Below, in pieces: positions 34,195 to 41,700 of a DNA stretch of 64,000 nucleotides. Position 1 is the stretch's first letter; every line of letters begins with the position of its first letter. The translations under genes and the position numbers were made by a program. The notes beneath the pieces were generated by a model. It ran no database searches. It was not told the origin of the DNA and was given only the letters and a program-made list of their open reading frames with translations. Source of the DNA: Pseudomonas fluorescens (lineage in GTDB: Bacteria; Pseudomonadota; Gammaproteobacteria; Pseudomonadales; Pseudomonadaceae); NCBI RefSeq assembly GCF_003732425.1, contig NZ_MOBX01000003.1, positions 372,001 through 436,000 of the forward strand. The letters are read 5' to 3'.

Positions 34195-34665
34195 TCAAAG
34201 ACGTTCGAGGTCAATTAGACAGCCTTTGAGTTTTAATCGCTTGATCTCATCATTAAATTTGTATTTTGGCAAGAATTCGTTTTTTATGTCGTAATGCTGT
34301 CTAAGGAGACGGAACAATTTTCCTATGTTGTTTTTGCTTTTTTCGTCAAGGCTCTCAACTAAGTCGTAATTATTGTTCGACAGAAAAGCGATTTTGTTTT
34401 TAAGTGTGTAGTAAGCGCTTATGTTTGAAAGCAAGCCTTCCGCATCTGAATAATCGTCTTTTAAGTATTTTGTGTAATCTTCAAATATGGTTGTCAGCAG
34501 GTGTTGTGCTGCTTTTTGATGTTTTAAAGCTGCGCACATTTCCTGCCAGTTGCTAATGAAAAGATGATCTCCCCAATCGGAGTCGCGAGCAAAATATTTT
34601 CCATTGCCTTTTAGGAAGTCAGATATTTCATGAAGTTCTAAAGCTGTTTCAAAACTGTTCTTCAT
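34195..34665 (-). CDS. Orphan immunity-like protein, paralogue 1
   Basis: 156 aa, helical, AT-rich gene with a GGAG ribosome site. Shares with the protein encoded at 34810-35280 the N-terminal pattern FExALxxxE(I/L)xD(F/Y)(L/F)(K/R)GN, then YF-RD-DWG-L-I-NWQ, and a similar C-terminal layout ending in (D/N)(L/I)E(R/S)L. Tandem paralogues of about 156 aa downstream of an rhs gene are typical of immunity proteins for related toxin variants. Family name not recognised; no toxin for it is present in the window. Confidence 0.7.
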   Translation of the reverse strand: MKNSFETALELHEISDFLKGNGKYFARDSDWGDHLFISNWQEMCAALKHQKAAQHLLTTIFEDYTKYLKDDYSDAEGLLSNISAYYTLKNKIAFLSNNNYDLVESLDEKSKNNIGKLFRLLRQHYDIKNEFLPKYKFNDEIKRLKLKGCLIDLERL

Positions 34666-34809
34666 TGGAGATTCTCCCAGTCGTTAAGGTTTTCAACCAC
34701 GTTCCGATGCCACGGTTGAATTAATCAGGGTCTGTTCTCAATTAAAATTATGGGGCGGGCGGGCCTCCATTAATGTTTAAAAAATTTTGTGGGTTTCGTC
34801 GCAAAAAAA

Positions 34810-35280
34810 TTAAAGACTTTCTATGTTGGTTGGTCCGCCGTCATCAATGAGTTTTCTAATTCGGCGATTATAGAGTTCAAAGTCTCGGATATCATACTTG
34901 GCTTCGATTGTTTTTCTCAGAAAAGTCATGATATCCGAGATTCTCTGTTTCTCACTATCAGCAGCATCGCGCACAAGATCAAATCCATCCTTTGGCAAGA
35001 AAGGATATTTATTTCTTAGGTGATAATAGCAACCAATGTTTTCAAGCAAGTCGCAGGCGTCATTTTTTGTAAGCTCAACCGAGTTTAAGTATATGCTAAA
35101 TGCATTCCTCAATATTTCGATCGAGTTTTCCAGCTTTTTTAAGTAGCCGCATAATCCTTGCCAATTTATGATATGCAACTGGGTTCCCCAATCGGGGTCT
35201 CTTGTGAAATATTGGCTATTACCTCTGAAGTAATCAGGGAGTTCATTCTTTTTCAAAGCTATTTCAAAGTTGGTTGTCAT
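34810..35280 (-). CDS. Orphan immunity-like protein, paralogue 2
   Basis: 156 aa, same length as and clearly homologous to the product of 34195-34665 over its whole length (shared FEIAL/FETAL, GN..YF.RD.DWG, NWQ, Y(Y).L(R/K)NK). Divergence is substantial, perhaps a third to two fifths identity by eye, so the duplication is old or the copies arrived separately. The 144-bp gap between the two copies contains a fragment (GGTCTGTTCTC, 34729-34739) related to the junction motif seen elsewhere in this region. Confidence 0.7.
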   Translation of the reverse strand: MTTNFEIALKKNELPDYFRGNSQYFTRDPDWGTQLHIINWQGLCGYLKKLENSIEILRNAFSIYLNSVELTKNDACDLLENIGCYYHLRNKYPFLPKDGFDLVRDAADSEKQRISDIMTFLRKTIEAKYDIRDFELYNRRIRKLIDDGGPTNIESL

Positions 35281-35318
35281 TGAAGTTGTTCGCGGTCGTT
35301 AAATTGCCTTCACAGTGA

Positions 35319-35386
35319 AGGGGGCGGATTTGTTTTCAATTCCATTTGGATCATGTGTGGACAATATATCGGCCCCCTTTTATCTG
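35319..35386. repeat. Junction repeat between immunity-like genes (diverged copy)
   Basis: AAGGGGGCGGATTTGTTTTC (from 35319) and, inverted, GGCCCCCTTTTATCT (35371-35385) flank a short AT-rich segment. Resembles the better preserved copies at 37117 and 38243. Confidence 0.55.
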
Positions 35387-35509
35387 GAATAGATTGCTAA
35401 CACAAAACTTCCTACGGTCTTTTGTTTCGAAATTAACTTGCCCTCCAGCTCTATTTTTGGCACAAGAAAACTTTGGGATAAAGTTGGTTTTTTTAATTGA
35501 GGCTGGATT

Positions 35510-35929
35510 CTAAAAATGGATCTCGCTAAAACTTATGTCCCCTTCACTGTCTATGCAACCGATGAAGTTAAACTGGTTTGAAAAAAAATAAGTGTGCTGT
35601 GGGATGTCTGCAAATATCGCGAGAGTTTTTTCAAGATCCATTGTGTGGACTTTGTATGCGCTTTCAGTGAGCGAGTCTCCGATAAAAATAATTTCCTTTA
35701 CTTTAAGGTTGCTCAATTTCTTTAATATTTCTATAAATGCGGTGTTTACATTATTTTTTAAGTAGGATGTGCTATCTGGAAATGAACTCCAGGAAATTTT
35801 AGAGCCTGTAAATGGGAGATTTTTATTGATTTTTGTGACAAGTTTGTCATGAGTTGCATCGTCCAGCTTCTCATAGTTAATTCCGAAGTCTACAAAGTCC
35901 TTCTCAATTTCCTCGTCAAAATAGCTCAT
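35510..35929 (-). CDS. Hypothetical protein, possible orphan immunity protein
   Basis: 139 aa, acidic and AT-rich. Predicted alpha/beta: N-terminal helices (DEEIEKDFVDFGINYEKLDD), strand EIIFIGDSLTESAY, then FFSNQFNFIGCIDSEGDISF, a beta-hairpin end. Small acidic proteins of this size and composition downstream of rhs or cdiA are often immunity proteins. No signal peptide, no recognised family. The 229-bp gap upstream of its neighbour has only the diverged junction repeat. Confidence 0.6.
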   Translation of the reverse strand: MSYFDEEIEKDFVDFGINYEKLDDATHDKLVTKINKNLPFTGSKISWSSFPDSTSYLKNNVNTAFIEILKKLSNLKVKEIIFIGDSLTESAYKVHTMDLEKTLAIFADIPQHTYFFSNQFNFIGCIDSEGDISFSEIHF

Positions 35930-36387
35930 TTTTTGAATGCCCTAGGTAGCTTCAATAAGGTTTTTTCGCTTGCGTTGAAAAGGCAGTGTGGCGCCGGCTT
36001 TTTTCCTGGCCGAACGTTAATGTGTGCACCACTTCTTTCATCGAATACGATTCGAGTAAAAGGGATAACCATGTTTATAACGCGAAAGGGTAGACGTCCC
36101 TCAGGGGGCTATCATCTTCTTGTTAGTGTCACTAAAAACGTAGAAAAGAAAACGTGGTCTGTCCCCGACTGCGCCGCGGTATAGCGTAGTATTACCGTCT
36201 GTATCGTGTAGTTCAAGAAGACTTTGAGTCCAATGTTTTCTTGGTTTTTAATTAAGATTAGCTGCTAAGAAATGCCACTGTTCCCATTTATGCGCTAGGG
36301 TTTCTATTTTTAAATATTTGTTAGGTGAAGTGAAAAATCTTTTGGGCTGTTCAGGGTAGATATGGACTGTCCCCACATACCATTGTT
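35930..36387. other. 458-bp gene-poor gap with junction-motif remnants
   Basis: Holds no convincing gene. A 37-codon plus-strand reading frame (36072-36184: MFITRKGRRPSGGYH...) ends across CGTGGTCTGTCCCCG (36153-36167), and a second related sequence GGACTGTCCCCAC lies at 36364-36376 next to the following gene. Base composition differs abruptly at 36180, consistent with a recombination scar. Confidence 0.5.
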
Positions 36388-37008
36388 CTATTGTTTGTAC
36401 ACTCGATAACCCGCATCAAAATCGCTAACGGTGTGCCCGTTGCTGCAGGTTGTGTCGAATATTCCCTGAATTGGAGGTTGTGCACGATTTGCGTGTAAGT
36501 TTAAGAATTCTACTGAGTTTTGGAGTTTTTCGTATGTTGCTATATAAGTATGGTGCGAAGGGGTGAATTCGATAGTTACTTTTTTTGGTGAGATAATGGC
36601 AAGATTGATTAATAACTGTGGCGTTGAGAATGATCTTCCTCCGACATCGTAGATTTTATCTTTGTTCGATAATTTGGTACCGTAAGATTCGTGCATCAAG
36701 TAGCCTTCATCTTGGTTTAATAGGCGTATTAGTTTTTCATGACCCTTTATTTTCTCAAATGTAATGATTGCTTTCTTGAGTATTAAGAAGCCGTCCTCGT
36801 CCATGTTTTCCAAGAATTTTGAATTCTGAAGTTTTATTGAAGAGACTACTGGTTCGTCTATTAGGTTAAGAACGACATTAAAAATTTCGAGTTGAAAGCT
36901 ATTATGGATGTTTTCAGTTGGAGGGATGTTTATATAGGATATAACTCCGCCGGCATTGTCGAAGTCGATAGCGCCAAAGGATTCTGTAATGTCAATCAAA
37001 AAATTCAT
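36388..37008 (-). CDS. Hypothetical protein, possible orphan immunity protein
   Basis: 206 aa, AT-rich, soluble. Contains a beta-rich segment (GGVISYINIPPTEN; KVTIEFTPSHHTYIATYEKL) and helices; ends with a short Cys/His-bearing stretch (TTCSNGHTVSDFD). ATG 37008 with GAGAG ribosome site. Larger than the neighbouring candidates. No recognised family; the role is inferred only from its place in the series downstream of rhs. Confidence 0.6.
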   Translation of the reverse strand: MNFLIDITESFGAIDFDNAGGVISYINIPPTENIHNSFQLEIFNVVLNLIDEPVVSSIKLQNSKFLENMDEDGFLILKKAIITFEKIKGHEKLIRLLNQDEGYLMHESYGTKLSNKDKIYDVGGRSFSTPQLLINLAIISPKKVTIEFTPSHHTYIATYEKLQNSVEFLNLHANRAQPPIQGIFDTTCSNGHTVSDFDAGYRVYKQ

Positions 37009-37116
37009 TTCGCTCTCTCGATTATAAATTGATCAAGTTGTTTTGATTCTATTTGGTTGCCGTCAATGGTTTTAAACCTTTTGGGTCGACTTTTGTTTGT
37101 GAGACTATTCTTCGAG

Positions 37117-37177
37117 AAAAGGGGGCAGATTTATTTCCAGTTTGTAGAAGATAAATTAGAATCCGTGGTCTGTCTCC
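37117..37177. repeat. Junction repeat at the 3' end of an immunity-like gene
   Basis: AAAAGGGGGCAGATTTATTT..., then TTTGTAGAAGATAAATT and CCGTGGTCTGTCTCC (37163-37177). Closely matches the copy at 38243-38293 (GGATTTATTTTCC...TTGTAGAAAATAAAT). The stop codon of the neighbouring gene (37131) falls inside this repeat. Confidence 0.7.
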
Positions 37178-37619
37178 ATTTTATCTCCGTTTTACCGTTA
37201 GGGAACTTGGTTTTGTGATTTTTTAATAGTTTTTTAAGTTCAGGGTAAGATTCAATTTCTTCATCGGGAAAATTGTCTATGATTCGCTGAATTTTATTAG
37301 AGTATTTTTCTTCAATAACTTCTTCAGTCCAATAAAGTTCGGAAGCTGCGGCGATTGCTACCTCGGAGAATGTGGAGTCAAGAAGTTTTTTTAATAGCTC
37401 TATCGCTTCGGGCGATCGTAACTCTCCGAGAGCAGCTGCGCTTCTTTCTTGCCAGTATTCTTCTTTTAAAAGAATTGTTTCATTAAGTTGTTGCCAGTCT
37501 ATGGCGTTGAATTTTCCTAAAGCTCCATGGGCTACCTGTTCAGTAATGTACTCATTCCAATTTGAGCCTTCATTCGGTCCAAGCCAGTAGTTATATTCTT
37601 CGTAAACTTTGCTGTTCAT
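37131..37619 (-). CDS. HEAT-repeat-like immunity-type protein
   Basis: 162 aa, acidic. The central part WQERSAAALGELRSPEAIELL and FSEVAIAAASELYWTEEVIEE is typical of HEAT-like helical repeats found in several immunity families. N-terminus YEEYNYWLGPNEGSNWNEY is rich in aromatics. The last residues (after about 145) are encoded within the junction repeat, so the original C-terminus may have been replaced. ATG 37619 has a weak ribosome site. Function inferred from composition and context. Confidence 0.65.
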   Translation of the reverse strand: MNSKVYEEYNYWLGPNEGSNWNEYITEQVAHGALGKFNAIDWQQLNETILLKEEYWQERSAAALGELRSPEAIELLKKLLDSTFSEVAIAAASELYWTEEVIEEKYSNKIQRIIDNFPDEEIESYPELKKLLKNHKTKFPNGKTEIKWRQTTDSNLSSTNWK

Positions 37620-37694
37620 GTTGTTCAGGGGCGGATCACGTTAAGTAGCGAGAAAGAGGAGAGTTCCCAGGCGGCAGATTATGGATGTAAAAAA

Positions 37695-37740
37695 CTGTGA
37701 TCTGCCCCGTTTAAAATAAGGAGTAGTGGTCTGTCACCGC
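37695..37740. repeat. Junction-motif pair
   Basis: CTGTGATCTGCCCCG (37695-37709) followed by GTAGTGGTCTGTCACCGC (37723-37740): two variants of the GTGGTCTGTCCCC sequence also seen at 36153 and 37163. Confidence 0.55.
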
Positions 37741-37775
37741 TTTATTTCTTTCGGTTACCTAGAGTCGATTTGTTT

Positions 37776-38027
37776 TTATTGAGTGCTATCGCTGGTATGA
37801 ACGCAATCATGATCATCCATATAGATTAGCACTTTGAAGTTGTCGTCGACTATCCAGAATGGGAACCCAGTCGTTTCGGAAAATAGCGTTTTAAGATCTG
37901 CAGAGGTTGCTAGTTTCCAAGCGTGAATCTTACTGTCTTGAACTATTAGTAGTGGGTTTTCAAAATTTTCGAGAATGTCTACTTTTTTCCAGAAGTCTGG
38001 ATCGTGTTTTTTTTGGGGGCTCCTCAA
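37776..38027 (-). pseudogene. 5'-truncated immunity-like gene fragment
   Basis: 83 codons counted from a TTG; no ATG or GTG lies in frame. Coding-like sequence continues upstream to an in-frame TAA at 38079-38081 (GIIFSSKTKGLDPFYLRSPQ), so a start has probably been lost. The readable part (PDFWKKVDILENFENPLLIV ... FPFWIVDDNFKVLIYMDD) looks like the C-terminal part of a small alpha/beta immunity protein. Translation from TTG cannot be excluded. Confidence 0.5.
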
Positions 38028-38351
38028 GTAAAAAGGGTCGAGGCCCTTTGTTTTAGAAGAAAAAATGATGCCGTTAGCTTAATGATCAATTTAGATAGTT
38101 CATTCTCGCGTACTTTCTCATGCGCTAAGTTCTGCTCTGATAATGCCGAATCGATTTCTTTTTTCTAGGTGATTCATTGAGGATCTTCAGTTCTCGCGCG
38201 TGATACAGGCGAAGATTCTAATAATACAGAAAAAGGGGCGAAAAAAGGGGCGGATTTATTTTCCGCTTGTAGAAAATAAATCTCTCCCCTTTTCTGGTTT
38301 TTTTGTCATTGCAATTGTAGTTTTTCACCTTTGAGTTGTAGATTTGATTTT
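38028..38351. other. 324-bp AT-rich gap between immunity-like genes
   Basis: Contains the upstream remainder of the truncated gene (to about 38078), about 160 bp without recognisable content, and the hairpin-forming junction repeat at 38243-38293. No ORF supported. Confidence 0.6.
38243..38293. repeat. Hairpin-forming junction repeat downstream of the rhs immunity gene
   Basis: AAAAGGGG (38243-38250) pairs with CCCCTTTT (38286-38293), and inside it GATTTATTTTC (38253-38263) pairs perfectly with GAAAATAAATC (38272-38282) around CGCTTGTA. Homologous to the repeat at 37117. May also act as a terminator for the rhs-immunity transcript. Confidence 0.75.
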
Positions 38352-38783
38352 CTAAATTTTCTGAACTGGATACGTGTCGCCCGTGATTGTAATTGATCTT
38401 CCATCTGATTTTATGTCTTCGATGCTGTTAATAACCACCTTAAGTTCTCTTGAGTTGGGGAATAGGAAGTAAAAAAGCTCGAAGTAAAGATAATCTTTTA
38501 TAAGGCTGGCAGCCAAATTGTGATGGTCGTTTAAAATTTCATTAAAGGTTGGGTAACCTATTTTTTTTAGTTCGGGAATGTCAGCGTAGCCTTGCTCAGA
38601 GTCATCAATTTTGCATTCGGCAATAAATGAGTTTGCATGGTTGATGAACTTTTCCGGGAACTCATCGTTGTTTATCGTCATTTCGTATTTTTTTGTTTCG
38701 AGAATTGATTTCTCACCGAAGCCTAGGCTCCTGTAAGTGACCGTGTTTAGATTGACTTCTGTGCCGGCTGATTTAAATATCAT
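38352..38783 (-). CDS. Cognate immunity protein of the Rhs nucleotidyltransferase-type toxin (predicted)
   Basis: 143 aa, acidic, AT-rich. Its ATG overlaps the rhs stop by 4 bp (ATGA), the arrangement expected for a toxin-immunity pair. N-terminal strands (EVNLNTVTYRSLGFGEKSI), a helical middle (NEILNDHHNLAASLIKDYLYFELFYFLF) and C-terminal strands (ELKVVINSIEDI / SITITGDTYPV). No signal peptide, fitting a toxin that acts in the cytoplasm. Family not recognised; the cognate role is inferred from coupling and position. Confidence 0.78.
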   Translation of the reverse strand: MIFKSAGTEVNLNTVTYRSLGFGEKSILETKKYEMTINNDEFPEKFINHANSFIAECKIDDSEQGYADIPELKKIGYPTFNEILNDHHNLAASLIKDYLYFELFYFLFPNSRELKVVINSIEDIKSDGRSITITGDTYPVQKI

Positions 38784-41700
38784 GGAAATTCTCCAGGTGG
38801 TATTAGCGTGATCGTACCATCCTCTTTAAGCGTTATTGAACCTGATGGTCTATAAGCTTCACCTGCTTTCTGATCCTGCTCAGAACGTTTACCTGAGCGT
38901 TGGAAAAATTCTTCTGGAGATTTTATTTCTTCAATGGATGCAGTTTTGTTGCCGGGCGCGATTTTAGTTTCTTCGAGCGACAAAAAGCCTTCCTTTCCCT
39001 CAAATGATTTTTTAAGGTCCTTAAGTATTTTGCCAGCTTTATTTGCATTGACATCTCCGAATCCAACATCCAAGTCGCTACCAGGGTGACTGTCCCCCCT
39101 TACTCGACTTCCGCCGATGACAACGGACGTTCCTTTTTTATACGATTGTTCAAGGATCATTTGAGCCTGCTCCTTAGGCAGTCCAGGCAAATGTTCTTGT
39201 AGGAAAGCGGCTTGTTCCTCTGGCCCAGAGGTTCTTATGACCGTTTTCTTTGGGTATTTATTAAATACTGAATTTTCAGTCCATTTGGGAGGTTCGGCAT
39301 CAGGACATTGTCCTGGCGTACAATTTAAACCTAGCGGATCTACCCAGCCCGTTGGATTCGGCACGTATTGGTAACCGTTCAATCCACCGACTAACTTTAT
39401 CGGATCCGGCGTCAAAAACCGTCCAGTCCCCGGATTGTAGTAGCGGTAGCGGTTGTAATGTAACCCTGATTCGCTATCGAAATACTGACCCTGGAAGCGC
39501 AATGGGTTATCGATCTCGCTGACGTCCAGCGCTGCGAGGTTACCGTAGGCTCGGTACTTCGCCGACCACATGATTTCACCACTATAGTCGGTGAGCTCCT
39601 GCGGTGTGCCAAGGTGGTCGAGTTGGTAGTAAAACGGTGTGGCCTTGCGTGGGCCTTCGCCATCGAGCATCGCTAGCGGGCGGAAACTCCCCGGTTCATA
39701 GATGTAGCTGCGGTAGCGATTTTCGGCGCTTTCCGCGATAAGTCTTTCGCCTTGCCACAGGAATTCAGTGGTGTGGCCGTCGACGGTTTTTTCTATACGT
39801 CGACCGAAGGCATCGTACTTGTAGGTTGCAATGCTGCCACCCGGCAGGCTAAGGCCGATTAAGCGATGTTGGCAGTCGTAGCTATATTTGGTGACGAGTT
39901 TCTGCCCGGTACCACGACGTTCACGACTCAGGTTGCCGTACGCGTCGTACTCGTAGTGACGATCACCCTGCATCAGCAGGCGATTGCCTTTGACGTTGGC
40001 GAGGTTGGCGGTGCCTTCGTTGCTTTGGCCGAGCAAGTTGCCCGCCGGGTCGTGGGCGAAGCTTTCCGGTGTGGCGCCGCGCACGCTGATTAGGCGGTCG
40101 AGAGGGTCGTAGTGGTAGCTGCGGTTGCCTTTACGACTGTCATTTACGCCGCTGAGGTTTCCGTTGGCATCGTAGCTGTAGCGCCGCTGGAACAGGCTTT
40201 TGTCTCGCTGACCAACGCTGTGCGCTTGCAGGCGGCCTTGCTCGTCGTACTGGTATTGGCTGAGCAGCAGGCCTTGTTGGCGCTGTTGTTCTCGACCGGC
40301 GCTGAACTGGTGGGAGGTTAGACGTGAGCCGTTAAGGTCGATACTGCCGAGTTGCCCGCCGGGTTGGTGACGGTAATCGAGTTTGCTGCCGTCTGGGAGG
40401 CGGCAGTGTGTGAGTTGGCCGACGCTGTCGTACTCGTAGCGCAGGGTGCCCCAGCCTTGGTGTTCTTCGATCAGTCGGTCTTGCAGGTCGTATTTGTAGG
40501 CGAGCGGCCAGTGGCCGTCGTCAACATTTACGAGACGGCCCAAGGCGTCGTAGCTGTAGTGAATCTCTTCGCCATCGGCAAGGGTTTTCACCAGCAGACG
40601 GCCAGCAGCATCGCGCTGATACTCAGTGACCAGTTCGCTGCCGTCATCGCCGAATTCGGTTTTTTTCAGCAATTGACCGTTAAGATCATACTCGTAAGCG
40701 GTGCGGCGACCGTCGAAGCCGGTCTCCTGCTGGATCAGCCCATTGGCGTAGTAGTCGAGGTGGTAATGCTCGCCGCGCTCGTTTTCGATTTCAGTCAGCA
40801 GCAGACGTGAGTTTTCATAGCGATAGCGCAATTGGCTGCCGTCCGGGTTGATGCGACGGCTGACAAGATGCAGATTGTCGGCGTATTCGTAACGCGTGAT
40901 GCGGCCGAGCTCGTCGCGCTCGGCGGTGACACGGCCATAAGCGTTGTAAGTAAATGCTCGAGTCGCTCCACCTGGCAGAGTGATCTGTGCAAGGCGATTA
41001 GCATCATCCCATTGATAGTGGGTGATGGCTCCGCTTTCTTCCTGACGGGTAATTTGTCGGCCAAGTGCGTCGTAGCGGTACTTGCGTTGACCCCCATCTG
41101 GAAGTCGCTCCTCCAGTAGTTGGCCGAGATTGTTCCAGCCCAATTGATGACGGCTGCCATCACAATGGCCAATCTCCAGCAGACGGCCCTGCCGGTCATA
41201 GCTGTAGTGGGTAGTGTTGCCGTCAGGATCTGTCTGCTGGGTGATATCACCCTGATTGTTACGTTGATATTTCCAGACTGCCTTACCGCGACTGATCTTG
41301 CTTACGAATCCATTGTTGTATTCATAACCTGTGGGTTCGTCTTCTGGAGGTATTACGGCTACAAGACTTCCTGATTCGTTGTATCGGAATTCGGTGATCG
41401 CGCCGAGCGGGTTTTGCTCTGCAACCAAGCGTCCCTTTTCGTCGTAAGCCTTGAGGTTTTCGGCTCCGTCAGGGTCTACTTGTGCAACAAGTCGAGCCTG
41501 ATCGTCGTGGGTGTAGATCTCTTCGCTGCCGTCAGCGTTGGTGACGGTAACGCTACCTTTATCATCCCAAACGTAGTGAGTATCCATCTGCGAGAAATTC
41601 GCCCAGTGACGGACACAGCGTGCTGACTTGCCCTCTTTTTCCCACTCCCAGTAAAAACTGGCCCCACCGGCTAACTGGCGCTCAAGAATTACGTTCTGAT

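Noticed and set aside
36072..36184. 37-codon plus-strand ORF as a transposase fragment or peptide gene
   Set aside because: Too short, no family match seen, and it runs through a junction motif; kept only as part of the remnant description.
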